This document shows positions 8,362-16,006 of a DNA stretch of 64,000 nucleotides, piece after piece; within the stretch, counting starts at the first letter, position 1, and the number at the start of each line of letters is the position of its first letter. A model generated the notes under the pieces. The model was given only the letters and a program-made list of their open reading frames with translations. It was not told the origin of the DNA and ran no database searches. The DNA is taken from positions 124,001 through 188,000 of the forward strand of contig CAVPTW010000042.1 in the NCBI GenBank assembly GCA_963708735.1, read 5' to 3'. The DNA comes from JAGPUQ01 sp963708735. Its GTDB lineage: Bacteria; Pseudomonadota; Gammaproteobacteria; Pseudomonadales; Porticoccaceae. The position numbers and the translations under genes were made by a program.

Positions 8362-9762
8362 TCATGATTGCTTGGGGTAGTAACCCCCGGTTTTCGGCGC
8401 GCCACGAAACTCGATATGCCGACTGTTCTTGAGTTGTTTCAGCCAGCGTTCAATGGTTCTTTTGGGCTTATTCATCCGGGCGGCAAGTTCAGCGGCTTTT
8501 AGCCCTGGATGTGAGCGGATCAGTTGCAACAAGCCGAGCGTTTCGCCACTTACTCCGCCACTTACTCCGCCACTTACTCCGCCACTTACTCCGCCACTTA
8601 CTCCGCCAACTGGCTGCTTTTGGGTAAAGGTGACCATTACACCACCGGCATATTCCTTGATCTCGAAATCGATCCCCGGGTAATCCTGCAGGGCCTGGCG
8701 GATGCGTATGAAGCCGCTGCCGTATTTTTCGATGGCGTTGATGAGATAGAAGCCCTCGGCCACCAGCTTGTTGCGCAGGCTGGACCGGTAGTTGTCGGCC
8801 TGGATGTCGGCAATGCTGATGCCGCCGTAAAAAGTGCCAGGGCTGAAGAGGGTGATCTGGTCGTCAAAGATTTTGATCTGGATGTCGCTGGGGTCTGTGT
8901 AACTGCGATGAACCACGGCATTGAGCAGCGCTTCACGCAGCGCAGGCAGCGGATAGGCAAAGCGTTCCTTGCGCTGGATGCCACCGTCAAATTCAAAGGC
9001 GACGCTGATGTGCGAGACAATGAATGTCATCGCTTGTTCGACCACTTCGAACAGGGTGTCGGTGAACTGCCGGTCGTCAATGATCATGCTCGGCGTTTTG
9101 AACCGCCCGATATGGATGTGGTGCCTCAATGGCTGGCTGGCAAACAACAGCATGGCGGCCCAGGTGGGCCGACCTCGGGTGAGGTAGTTGAGTTTTTCCA
9201 GGGCAGCCATGGGTGTGCTGCCATCGAGGGCAAAGCGTCCGCTGGCGTTAACGCGCTGGATGAAGCGTTCGATTTTGGTGGGCGACAAGTCTGCCAGGCT
9301 GGCGTTGGGAGCGATGTGCGCATCCCAGGAGATTTGCAGGGATTGCAGGTAGAGATCGGCAATTTCGTTGAGGGCCAGTGCGTGATTGGAACTGGCAATG
9401 CGTTTGTAGTAACGCCCTCGCGTGCTGACGGGTTTGACCGGGAACTCGGCGACGTGGATGGATACAACGGTTTTGCCATGCAACGAATAAGTGACAAGTT
9501 CGGGGACAAGTGAAGGGCTGGTGGCTGATTTGATTTGCCCAAGCCACTCGTTAAGGGTTTCTTTGCCGACCGTTATGCCTTGAATGGCGGCGGCATTGGT
9601 CACGCCCACCAGCACCGTGCCACCCTGTGCGTTGGCAAAGGCCACCAATGATTCAATGCTGGCTTTGTCAAACGAGGTTTTGAATTCCAGCGTTTGCGAT
9701 TCGCCGGCGGCGATCCGTTCCAGAAGTCCGGCGGGTATTGCATCAGCTGCGGCTACTTGCAT
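8362..9762 (-). CDS. AlbA_2 (Schlafen-type) ATP-binding protein with C-terminal winged helix
   Basis: A 466-residue protein of the family often labelled RecG-like or Divergent-AAA regulator. The order is: AlbA_2 domain with LEFKTSFDKASIESLVAFAN and GGTVLVGVTN (residues about 20-150); a middle helical region; a histidine-kinase-like ATPase segment with LREALLNAVVHRSYTD and EKYGSGFIRIRQAL (about 270-390); five GGVS repeats (about 400-420); and a helix-turn-helix tail LKAAELAARMNKPKRTIERWL. Such proteins are found beside mobile or defence genes and may act as transcription regulators. The ATG at 9762 overlaps the end of the C-methyltransferase gene by 10 bp. It has no evident part in sugar synthesis. 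Confidence 0.8.
   Translation of the reverse strand: MQVAAADAIPAGLLERIAAGESQTLEFKTSFDKASIESLVAFANAQGGTVLVGVTNAAAIQGITVGKETLNEWLGQIKSATSPSLVPELVTYSLHGKTVVSIHVAEFPVKPVSTRGRYYKRIASSNHALALNEIADLYLQSLQISWDAHIAPNASLADLSPTKIERFIQRVNASGRFALDGSTPMAALEKLNYLTRGRPTWAAMLLFASQPLRHHIHIGRFKTPSMIIDDRQFTDTLFEVVEQAMTFIVSHISVAFEFDGGIQRKERFAYPLPALREALLNAVVHRSYTDPSDIQIKIFDDQITLFSPGTFYGGISIADIQADNYRSSLRNKLVAEGFYLINAIEKYGSGFIRIRQALQDYPGIDFEIKEYAGGVMVTFTQKQPVGGVSGGVSGGVSGGVSGGVSGETLGLLQLIRSHPGLKAAELAARMNKPKRTIERWLKQLKNSRHIEFRGAPKTGGYYPKQS
8544..8603. repeat. Five tandem 12-bp units inside a coding region
   Basis: The unit CGCCACTTACTC occurs five times without mismatch and encodes, on the minus strand, five Gly-Gly-Val-Ser tetrapeptides that join the ATPase part to the winged helix. 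The perfect identity of the units suggests recent slippage. A multiple-of-three unit lets the copy number vary without loss of frame. Confidence 0.95.
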
Positions 9763-10985
9763 GACGTTGTTTTTAATCCGGGCACGGCTGTCACAAATTG
9801 CCCGTCCCATGCGCGGATGCCATCGAGTTGCGCCATCACTTCATCGCGCAAATTCCAGGGTAGGATCACCACGTAGTCAGGTTGGCGCTCGCGCAGCGCA
9901 GCAGGCGGCAGGATGGGGATATGGCTGCCCGGCATGTACTTGCCCTGCTTGGACGGCGCGGCGTCGCAGACAAAGGGCAGCAGGTCGGGCTTGACGCCGG
10001 CGTAGTTGAGCAGCGTGTTGCCCTTGGCCGCCGCGCCATAACCAGCCACCAGCTTGCCGGCCCGCTTTTGTTCGATCAGGAAGCCGACCAGATCGTCTTT
10101 GACTTTGTTGGCGCGGGCCTGGAAACCCTGATAGGCGGGCAATTCGAGCAGACCGGCTTGGCGCTCGCCTGCCAGCACTGCGTCCACGGCAGCCGTGGTT
10201 GCGCGCGGGTCGTCGGCGTGGCTGCCGTACACGCGCAGGCTGCCGCCGTGGGTCGTGAGCCGCTCGACGTCACGGACCCGCAGCCCGGCCTCGGCGAATA
10301 TCCGGCGGACGACGGCCAACGAGAGATACGAAAAATGCTCGTGGTACACAGTGTCGAACTGGTTGTCCGCCATCAGCCGCAGCAGATGCGGGAATTCCAG
10401 GGTGATGGTGCCACCGGGTTTGAGTGCGGCCTTCAGCCCACGGGTGAAGTCGTTGATGTCGGGCACATGGGCGTAAACATTGTTGCCGACGATGAGGTCG
10501 GCCTGCCGGCCGCTGGCGGCGAGTTGCTGGCCGAGTCGTTCGCCAAAGAATTCCCGCAGCACGGGAATGCCGAGTTGTTCTGCCGCCGCCGCCGTGCTGG
10601 CGGTGGGCTCGATACCCAGGCAGGGGACGTCGGCGGCCACAAAGTTTTTCAGGAGGTAGCCATCGTTGGCGGCGACTTCGATGACGAAGCTGTGCGAGCC
10701 GAGTGCCAGACGCTCGCGCATGGCTTCGACGTAACGTCGGGCATGTTCGAGCCAGGTGGTGGAGGTGGACGAGAAATAGGCGTAGTCGTGACGGAACAAC
10801 TCATCGGCGCGCGCGTAATCCTCGGTCTGCACCAGCCAGCAGTGCTCGCACACAAGGAGCCGGAGCGGATAGGTGACTTCGGGCGCCCCGAGATCGGCCG
10901 CGCTCAGATAGGCATTCGACGGCGGCGCGTGGCCGAGGTCGAGAAAGACGTGGTGCAGCGGATGGCGGCAATGCCGGCAGTTCAT
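9753..10985 (-). CDS. TylCIII/NovU-type sugar C-methyltransferase
   Basis: A 410-residue SAM-dependent enzyme that adds a branching methyl group to a nucleotide-linked 4-keto-6-deoxysugar. Three parts are visible: an N-terminal zinc-binding domain with cysteine pairs (CRHCRHPL and CEHCWLVQ); a methyltransferase core with FVIEVAANDGYLLKNF and ADLIVGNNVYAHVPDIN; and a C-terminal domain with THGGSLRVYGSHADD, VAGYGAAAKGNTLLNY and PDYVVILPWNLRDEV. The family length is about 405-415, so it is complete. The start ATGA overlaps the stop of the RmlC-family epimerase, so both are made together. With RfbF and RfbG nearby it points to a CDP-3-C-methyl-6-deoxyhexose, similar in principle to yersiniose precursors. 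The product is inferred. Confidence 0.9.
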   Translation of the reverse strand: MNCRHCRHPLHHVFLDLGHAPPSNAYLSAADLGAPEVTYPLRLLVCEHCWLVQTEDYARADELFRHDYAYFSSTSTTWLEHARRYVEAMRERLALGSHSFVIEVAANDGYLLKNFVAADVPCLGIEPTASTAAAAEQLGIPVLREFFGERLGQQLAASGRQADLIVGNNVYAHVPDINDFTRGLKAALKPGGTITLEFPHLLRLMADNQFDTVYHEHFSYLSLAVVRRIFAEAGLRVRDVERLTTHGGSLRVYGSHADDPRATTAAVDAVLAGERQAGLLELPAYQGFQARANKVKDDLVGFLIEQKRAGKLVAGYGAAAKGNTLLNYAGVKPDLLPFVCDAAPSKQGKYMPGSHIPILPPAALRERQPDYVVILPWNLRDEVMAQLDGIRAWDGQFVTAVPGLKTTSCK

Positions 10986-11545
10986 GGCGCCAACCCTTCG
11001 AATTGTGCGGACAGCAAGGCCCACTTCGCATCGCGTTCGGACAATTCACGCACCGGCAATGGCCAGGCGATGGCAATGCGCGGATCGGTCGGCGATACGC
11101 CACCTTCGGATTGGGGGGCGTGGGGCGCGGTATGGAAATACAGCAGTTCGCAATCGGCTGTCAGCGTCTGAAAACCGTGGGCGAAGCCTTCGGGAATCAT
11201 CAGGGTGCGGTGATTGTCCTCGCTCAGGGTTTCGCCATGCCAGCGCAGGAAGGTGGGCGAACCCGGGCGCAGATCGACCGCCACGTCGAACACCGCACCG
11301 CGCAGGCAACTGATCACCTTGGTTTCGGCGTGGGGCGCGCGCTGAAAATGCATGCCGCGCACGGTGCCCTCGGCGCGGGTGAGCGTGCGGTTGATCTGGA
11401 CGATGGGCTTGGCGACCCCGAGCGCGGCGAAGGTGTCCGCGCAGAACAGGCGCTCCAGATAACCGCGCTGATCGGCGATGGGCTGACGCTCGACCAGGAC
11501 GAGCCCCGGGAGCGGCAGCCGGTGCTGGTGAAAGCGCTCGTTCAA
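10982..11545 (-). CDS. RmlC-family 3,5-epimerase
   Basis: A 187-residue cupin enzyme that epimerises a 4-keto-6-deoxy nucleotide sugar at C3 and/or C5. Motifs include GYLERLFCADTF, VQINRTLTRAEGTVRGMHFQ, ETKVISCLRGAVFDVAVDLR, MIPEGFAHGFQTL and ELLYFHTAPH, in the order of dTDP-4-dehydrorhamnose 3,5-epimerases. The start is probably the TTG at 11545 (reading NERFHQHRLPLPGLVLVERQ), since the upstream in-frame sequence is a dispersed repeat. Being coupled to the C-methyltransferase and near CDP-sugar genes, it may act on a CDP-sugar, not on dTDP-rhamnose; no rmlABD genes are present here. Confidence 0.85.
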   Translation of the reverse strand: MNERFHQHRLPLPGLVLVERQPIADQRGYLERLFCADTFAALGVAKPIVQINRTLTRAEGTVRGMHFQRAPHAETKVISCLRGAVFDVAVDLRPGSPTFLRWHGETLSEDNHRTLMIPEGFAHGFQTLTADCELLYFHTAPHAPQSEGGVSPTDPRIAIAWPLPVRELSERDAKWALLSAQFEGLAP

Positions 11546-11583
11546 TGCGCTGCTACCTGTGCGAGATGCATGGTGAGCCACCG

Positions 11584-11655
11584 TGTGGGGACGCCGCCCT
11601 TCGTCAGGGCTCTCCTGAGCTCCGCCGAAGGGCTCAGGACAGGCTTTGCCCACCC
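11584..11655. repeat. Dispersed palindromic repeat upstream of epimerase
   Basis: The segment contains CCCTTCGTCAGGGCTCTCCTG followed by GAGCTCCGCCGAAGGGCTC and CAGGACAGGC. The two CTTCG/CGAAG-containing arms form an imperfect inverted repeat of the kind scattered widely between genes of high-GC proteobacteria. It separates the toxin-antitoxin island from the sugar genes and may mark an insertion boundary. Confidence 0.55.
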
Positions 11656-11675
11656 CACGGGTCGTGAGGTGAAAC

Positions 11676-12218
11676 TCATGGCTCACACCTTGCGGCCGGT
11701 AGCGGCGCGGGCCAGTGCGGTACGGACGCGCCAAACCGGTTGCGCGCGTAAGCATTCACCGCGTTATAGGTGCTCACCAGCAGCGGGACCAGTTCAGCGG
11801 CGCGGTTCAGTGCACCGGCAAATTCCGCTTCATCCTGCATGTATTCGTGGACGAGGCGGTTGCGCAGATTGCGTGCTTCCACCCAGTCGGTCACGGATGC
11901 CAGCAGTCCCAGCTTTTCCATGCGGTTCAGATTGTCGAGCGCGGCGCCGGGGGTTTCGAGCAGTCGTCGCCGCAGTTCGGGAATAAGTTTGTCGCCCAGC
12001 GTGTCCTGCATGCGACCAAACCGGGTGGCGAAGGCATCGGTTCGTTCGGCCAGTTCGGGCTGGTCTTCCAGTCGCTGCACCCAGACCGCGTCGATGGTTT
12101 CGGCAAACAGGCGCGCGGTGGTGCCGATCAGATGGCGGCCTTCCTTCTCCACCGTCTGCAACAGACACAACAGGCGGTCGTCGCTTTGCCCGGTCACGCT
12201 CTGCCCGGTTGTTGTCAC
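11676..12218 (-). CDS. HEPN-domain toxin (MNT/HEPN cassette 1)
   Basis: A 180-residue helical protein of the HEPN/HepT group. The RX4H ribonuclease motif is Arg119-Asn-Arg-Leu-Val-His124, within ARNLRNRLVHEYMQDEAEF. Upstream, RFGRMQDTLGDKLIPELRR and LDNLNRMEKLGLL resemble the second cassette at 14.1 kb. HEPN proteins of this kind are RNases neutralised by a partner MNT nucleotidyltransferase, which can AMPylate the toxin. The GTG start overlaps the MNT stop as GTGA. The C-terminal 40 residues differ from the paralogue. Function is inferred from family and arrangement. Confidence 0.82.
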   Translation of the reverse strand: MTTTGQSVTGQSDDRLLCLLQTVEKEGRHLIGTTARLFAETIDAVWVQRLEDQPELAERTDAFATRFGRMQDTLGDKLIPELRRRLLETPGAALDNLNRMEKLGLLASVTDWVEARNLRNRLVHEYMQDEAEFAGALNRAAELVPLLVSTYNAVNAYARNRFGASVPHWPAPLPAARCEP

Positions 12219-12514
12219 AGCGCGATCCCCTGGCGGCGCGCCACGGCGTGAATGGCTTGGGGCTTGGTGTCGGGGTCCACAAGAATGATGTCGATGCGCT
12301 GCTCACCCAGGGCGATCTGCAATTTGGCCGCCAGGCGGCTCGCGGCAGCCGCCCGATTGGGGAGCGCCCGATCCACTTCCACAAAAAGATCGATGTCGCC
12401 ACCGCAGGCGCTGTCGTCCACCCGCGAGCCGAACAGGCGCACGCAGGCACCCGGCCCGAAGGTCCGGGTGGTTTCCTCGACGATGGCACGGCGTTGTTCG
12501 TCAGTCAGGCGCAT
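12215..12514 (-). CDS. MNT nucleotidyltransferase antitoxin (cassette 1)
   Basis: A 99-residue minimal nucleotidyltransferase. The catalytic pattern is Gly29-Ser30 followed by Asp40 and Asp42 in RLFGSRVDDSACGGDIDLFV (GSX9DXD). It is the presumed antitoxin for the HEPN protein whose start it overlaps. All three copies in the window begin MRLTDEQ, have 99 residues and share the same leader, which contains CCAGACCCC directly before the ATG. This copy is the most divergent of the three in its C-terminal half (ILVDPDTKPQAIHAVARRQG). Confidence 0.85.
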   Translation of the reverse strand: MRLTDEQRRAIVEETTRTFGPGACVRLFGSRVDDSACGGDIDLFVEVDRALPNRAAAASRLAAKLQIALGEQRIDIILVDPDTKPQAIHAVARRQGIAL

Positions 12515-12590
12515 GGGGTCTGGCGTGGTTCCCGTCGGTCCGCGTTTTGGCAGTTTATCCCGTGACCCATTGCCGTGCAGCCTGGCCCGC
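12515..12590 (-). repeat. Conserved leader of MNT/HEPN cassette, copy 1
   Basis: The 75 bp before the MNT start are shared with the leaders at 14854-14930 and 20303-20383. Common blocks are GATAAACTGCCAAAACGCGG (copies differ at a few bases) and CCAGACCCC next to the ATG. This copy diverges earliest at its far end. The conservation beyond the coding region indicates that the cassette moved with its own leader, which probably contains its promoter or operator. Confidence 0.65.
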
Positions 12591-12615
12591 GTGAGCAGGC
12601 TGTGCTTTGGTCCCT

Positions 12616-13026
12616 TCACTCACGCAACCAGTTTTCCACCTGCAACGAGGGTACGCGGGAGAATTCCCGCTCGTTGGCGGTGACGACCGTGAGATTCAAT
12701 GCCCGGGCATGGGCCGCAATGAGCAGATCGTTGGCGCCAATCGGCTGACCGTTACGGGACAGCTCGCAACGGATGGCGGCGTAATGACTGTCCGCATCTT
12801 CCTCAAGCGCCAAGACCTCGATCACGCCAAGCAGTGCTTCGATCCGCTCGGAGAGCGCCTGGGCACCCTTTTTCAGCGCCCCATAGCGCAGTTCGCAGGC
12901 CACTATGATACTGGTGCAGATCGTGTCCTCGCCTTCTTCCGCGATCCTTTGTGCGATGACACCATCCGGCTGTCTGATCAATTCGGAAAGTATGTTGGTG
13001 TCCAGAAGAAACCGCAGCTTGGCCAT
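12616..13026 (-). CDS. vapC: VapC PIN-domain toxin
   Basis: A 136-residue PIN ribonuclease, the toxin of a type II pair. The first acidic residue is in KLRFLLDTNILSELIR. The second is in VACELRYGALKKG, and the third is in GANDLLIAAHARAL with the trailing VTANEREFSRVPSL, the usual PIN arrangement. The ATG follows the VapB stop with no gap, so translation is coupled. All key residues are present, so it is likely active. Cleavage of initiator tRNA or rRNA is known for the family, but this target is unknown. Confidence 0.9.
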   Translation of the reverse strand: MAKLRFLLDTNILSELIRQPDGVIAQRIAEEGEDTICTSIIVACELRYGALKKGAQALSERIEALLGVIEVLALEEDADSHYAAIRCELSRNGQPIGANDLLIAAHARALNLTVVTANEREFSRVPSLQVENWLRE

Positions 13027-13272
13027 TCAAATGTCCACATCATCCAGCGCTGGCAGGTCATCGATATCCGGGAAATCGACGTCCAGTGGCTCCCAGGACT
13101 TGAGTAGCACCGCCAGCGATCGCCGCCGTTCCGGCTCGATGATCAGACAATCGCCTTCCTTGCGGATAGTCGCCAGCTCACCTCGCAGCTCGAACTCGCG
13201 CGGAATTCGGATCGCCTGATTCCGTCCGTTTTTGAACAGGCGGATATGTCGCTGCCGGTGTGTGTCCTCCAT
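13027..13272 (-). CDS. vapB: VapB antitoxin (AbrB/MazE fold)
   Basis: An 81-residue antitoxin. The N-terminal swapped-hairpin DNA-binding domain reads RHIRLFKNGRNQAIRIPRE with FELRGELATIRKEGDCLIIE. The acidic tail (DVDFPDIDDLPALDDVDI) is typical of the VapC-neutralising segment. The ATG at 13272 was preferred over an upstream in-frame start because it aligns with family starts. Autoregulation through the hairpin domain is expected for this family. The upstream region 13273-13306 is short and A/T-poor, with no obvious operator. Confidence 0.87.
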   Translation of the reverse strand: MEDTHRQRHIRLFKNGRNQAIRIPREFELRGELATIRKEGDCLIIEPERRRSLAVLLKSWEPLDVDFPDIDDLPALDDVDI

Positions 13273-13306
13273 GGGGACTCCCTCATTGTTCAGCATAGGC
13301 CAAGGC

Positions 13307-13619
13307 CTATGCTAGCGTGCCGGCTGCGTTATGCCAAGGGCGGGGCATGGCGAGATTGGTCCGCGCGGCGATAAGGGCGATTCGGCTGATCCAGTTGCTT
13401 AGCGCGACCCAGGGGCGCGGCGGAATTTTGCTGTGGCGCGTAACAGAAATGAGTCCCTTCAGGCAGGTGCTTCTTCGGCCAACGGGCAGAACGGTGACGC
13501 TTCCTCCGGGTATCTGTCTTTGCATCACCACATGACTTCCACGGCGTCGCACCTCTGCGAAGCCATGTCCGGCCAGGTCAGCATACATCCCTTCCGGATA
13601 ACGGCCAGAGTTTACCCAA
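13307..13619 (-). pseudogene. HicA toxin, decayed
   Basis: Recognisable HicA pieces lie in two frames. A TTG start at 13619 overlaps the hicB stop and reads LGKLWPLSGRDVC before a stop. The next frame continues DLAGHGFAEVRRRGSHVVMQ, which holds the catalytic His in GSH, and then LKGLISVTRHSKIPP. The end then runs into unrelated sequence. HicA is an mRNA interferase with a dsRBD-like fold. The frameshift after GRDVC and the lost stop make it inactive. The original start overlap (TTG GGT AAA over GGG TAA) is still visible. Confidence 0.6.
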
Positions 13620-13730
13620 CGGCAATCTCTACCTGAGTGACGTAGACTTCCTTGGCTTGTCGCATCGACTTGCGGGCACAGCGCAACATGAACCGTCCTG
13701 TTCCCTTTCGATGATCGCTGTCAACTGCAT
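13612..13730 (-). pseudogene. HicB antitoxin, internally deleted and frameshifted
   Basis: The ATG at 13730 starts MQLTAIIEREQDG, the usual HicB opening. A different frame then gives VALCPQVDATSQG, and a third gives EVYVTQVEIAVG and stop, matching the HicB C-terminus. The middle of the protein is absent. Together with the hicA remnant it represents a dead hicBA operon in the toxin-antitoxin island. Confidence 0.6.
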
Positions 13731-14059
13731 AAGCATCTTCTGCGTCCCTGCTTTGACCGGGCTGTGGTCTTGGCAATTGTGCTGCCGATGGCGCTCTATC
13801 CCCATCAGAAGCCCTTGAAGTGTTGCAAGCTGTTGTGCTCGCGTCCCCACCGACCTTCGCGCGTCAGCGGGCTGGACAACAGCCGAAGGCCGTGCCCACG
13901 GGCTCGCGGCCTGGTGTACGCGGCGCGCTTGGGGTCTGCCGAAGGCTTGCCTCGCGTGGGGCATGCGGCGGGCTTGCCAGCGTGGGCACGCTGCGCTTTG
14001 CCCACCCTACGATCTCGGGGAATCCTGAACTCCCGCGTTTGCGGTAACGACAGCCGCTC
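13731..14059. other. Intergenic segment with dispersed repeat
   Basis: No gene is supported in these 329 bp. At 13982-14010 lies the palindromic element GTGGGCACGCTGCGCTTTGC followed by CCACCCTAC, a frequent extragenic repeat in proteobacteria. Related broken copies (GCCGAAGGC, TGCCCACGG) are scattered from 13850. This looks like a graveyard of repeats between the decayed hicBA pair and the second MNT/HEPN cassette. Confidence 0.6.
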
Positions 14060-14557
14060 TCACGCGCCGCACTCGATACCCAGGTGGGTCGTGGCATAGC
14101 TCCGGATCAGGACATAGTCCGCATGCATGTGATCCGTGAACCGGCAAGCCCGTTCGAGAGCGACCGCGAGATCGCCGGGCTGGTCGATGTATTCGTGAAC
14201 CAGCCGGTTGCGCAAGCGGCGCATTTGGAACCAGGGCTCGGCCGACGACACCAGTCCCAGGCGCTCCATGCGGCCCAGATTGTCGATCGCGGCCATCACC
14301 GGCTCGCCGGCGGCCAGTAACAGCGCGGGGATCAGTTTGTCGATCACGGTGTCCTGCATGCGGGCGAATTTGGCGCCGAAGGATTCGAGTCTGTCGATAC
14401 CGGTGTCGTCGCTGAGCAACCCGCTCACCCGGCCGGCATCCACGCGACAGTCATCGCCCAGCAGCCGATGACGGACTGCCCGCAGATGGGCGTCTTCCCG
14501 TTCAACCAGCCGGAGCAGGCGGGCGAGCCGCTCCCGTTCGGGCGTCAATGCGGTCAC
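14060..14557 (-). CDS. HEPN-domain toxin (MNT/HEPN cassette 2)
   Basis: A 165-residue HEPN protein and a paralogue of the one at 11.7 kb. The RX4H motif is Arg116-Asn-Arg-Leu-Val-His121 in RRLRNRLVHEYIDQPGDLAV. The segments GAKFARMQDTVIDKLIPALL and AAIDNLGRMERLGLV align with the first copy. The GTG start overlaps the MNT stop (GTGA). It is predicted to be an RNase toxin held in check by the upstream MNT protein. All visible motifs are intact. Confidence 0.83.
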   Translation of the reverse strand: MTALTPERERLARLLRLVEREDAHLRAVRHRLLGDDCRVDAGRVSGLLSDDTGIDRLESFGAKFARMQDTVIDKLIPALLLAAGEPVMAAIDNLGRMERLGLVSSAEPWFQMRRLRNRLVHEYIDQPGDLAVALERACRFTDHMHADYVLIRSYATTHLGIECGA

Positions 14558-14853
14558 AGGACGACTCCCGTTTGCCAGGCCTGTTCGTCGATGGGGCGCG
14601 TGGCTTCCCCGCGCCGATGCACGACGATGTCGATGCGGCGATCGCCGAGCCGGCGAATCAGGCGGGCATAAAACTTGAGCTCGCGATCCAGCAGCTCGGC
14701 GGGACTGCCCTCCGTCTCGACATGCAGGTCGATATCGCCGCCACGGATGTTGTCGTCCACGCGCGAACCGAACAGGCGCACGCGGGCGCCCGGCCCGAAC
14801 ACGCCAACGGCCTCCTCGACGATGGCGTTATGTTGTTCGTCAGTCAGGCGCAT
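14554..14853 (-). CDS. MNT nucleotidyltransferase antitoxin (cassette 2)
   Basis: A 99-residue MNT protein, GS...DXD pattern in RLFGSRVDDNIRGGDIDLHV. It is about 87 percent identical, by direct comparison, to the copy at 20.0 kb and less so to copy 1. It overlaps the C-terminal codons of the CDP-glucose dehydratase by 14 bp in another frame, so the cassette inserted so as to take over the dehydratase 3' end. It pairs with the HEPN gene downstream. Confidence 0.86.
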   Translation of the reverse strand: MRLTDEQHNAIVEEAVGVFGPGARVRLFGSRVDDNIRGGDIDLHVETEGSPAELLDRELKFYARLIRRLGDRRIDIVVHRRGEATRPIDEQAWQTGVVL

Positions 14854-16006
14854 GGGGTCTGGGGGGGCTCATCGGTCCGCGTTCTGCCAGTTTATCGTGC
14901 AACCGATCGCGGTGCCGGGCTCGCATCGACCCTTCATAGTCGTCGATCTGCCGCACGCATGCGGCGTGCATGTTTTCGTTGCGCTGAAATGCGCGATGCC
15001 AGGCGACGGTGGTTGCGAGCGCATGGTCGATATCCCACTCCGGCTGCCAGCCCAGCCGGCTGCGCGCCTTGGCGCAATCGAGCTTGAGATAATGCGCCTC
15101 GTGGAGTTCTGGGCGCGCGTCGAGTTCCCAACTCGCACCTTCGCCCCAGGCGTTGACGAGGCGTTCGACGAGCCACTGTACCGGCCTCGCATCCGCCTCG
15201 GCGGGGCCGAAGTTCCAGGCTTCGGCGTGGGCCGGGCCGTCTTCGACCAGGCGCCGGGCCAGCAGCAGATAGCCCGACACAGGTTCCAGCACATGCTGCC
15301 AGGGGCGGATGGCGTGCGGGCTGCGAATGTGGGCGGGCTCACCGGCGGCGATGGCGCGCAGGATGTCCGGAATCAGCCGGTCCTCGGCCCAGTCACCGCC
15401 GCCGATGACATTGCCGGCGCGGGCGCTGGCCAGGGCGACGCCGTGTTCGCCGTGGCGGGCGGGGTTGAAATAGGAGTTGCGATAGGCCGCGGTGACCAGC
15501 TCGGCGCAGCCCTTGCTGTTGCTGTAGGGATCATGGCCGCCCATGGGTTCGTTTTCGCGATAGCCCCAGACCCACTCCCGGTTTTCATAGCATTTGTCGC
15601 TGGTGACGTTGACCACGGCGCGCACGCTGTCGGTCTGGCGCACGGCTTCGAGCAGATGCACGGTGCCCATGACGTTGGTGGCGTAGGTTTCGATCGGCGC
15701 CTGGTAGGAGTAACGCACCAGCGGCTGGGCGGCCATGTGAATGACGATCTCGGGTTTTGCGGCGCGCATCGCTGCGGCCAGGATCTGGTCATCGCGGATG
15801 TCGGCGATGATCGAGCGCATGCCGGCACCGACCCGGGCGACTTCGAACAGGCTGGGCGTGGTGGGCGGAGCGAGCGCATAGCCGGTGAGATCGGCGCCGA
15901 GCCGTTGCAGCCACAGCGACAGCCAGCCGCCCTTGAAACCGGTGTGGCCGGTGAGAAACACGCGCCGGCCGCGCCAGAAGTCGGGGTCGATGCCATTCAC
16001 CAGCAT
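14840..16006 (-). CDS. rfbG: CDP-glucose 4,6-dehydratase
   Basis: A 388-residue extended short-chain dehydrogenase that converts CDP-D-glucose to CDP-4-keto-6-deoxyglucose with bound NAD. The start MLVNGIDPDFWRGRRVFLTG is followed by HTGFKGGWLSLWL (cofactor loop). IHMAAQPLVRYSY is present, then the active-site region VTSDKCYENREWVWGYREN, where Lys and the DPYSNSKG Tyr-x3-Lys are seen. ARAGNVIGGGDWAEDRLIPD follows, with HAIRPWQHVLEPVSGYL after it. The native end is about residue 358 (RQIDDYEG). The last 30 residues (MRARHRDRLHDKLAERG onward) are translated cassette leader, giving an abnormal tail. The ATG at 16006 overlaps the rfbF stop region. Confidence 0.92.
   Translation of the reverse strand: MLVNGIDPDFWRGRRVFLTGHTGFKGGWLSLWLQRLGADLTGYALAPPTTPSLFEVARVGAGMRSIIADIRDDQILAAAMRAAKPEIVIHMAAQPLVRYSYQAPIETYATNVMGTVHLLEAVRQTDSVRAVVNVTSDKCYENREWVWGYRENEPMGGHDPYSNSKGCAELVTAAYRNSYFNPARHGEHGVALASARAGNVIGGGDWAEDRLIPDILRAIAAGEPAHIRSPHAIRPWQHVLEPVSGYLLLARRLVEDGPAHAEAWNFGPAEADARPVQWLVERLVNAWGEGASWELDARPELHEAHYLKLDCAKARSRLGWQPEWDIDHALATTVAWHRAFQRNENMHAACVRQIDDYEGSMRARHRDRLHDKLAERGPMSPPRPHAPD
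14854..14930 (-). repeat. Conserved leader of MNT/HEPN cassette, copy 2
   Basis: Nearly identical to 20303-20383. Both begin at TCGATGCG on the minus strand and run through CGGCACCGC, GATAAACTGGCAGAACGCGG and CCAGACCCC to the MNT ATG. Here it also encodes the extra C-terminus of RfbG. The sharp loss of similarity beyond TCGATGCG in copies 2 and 3 marks the cassette end. Confidence 0.75.
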
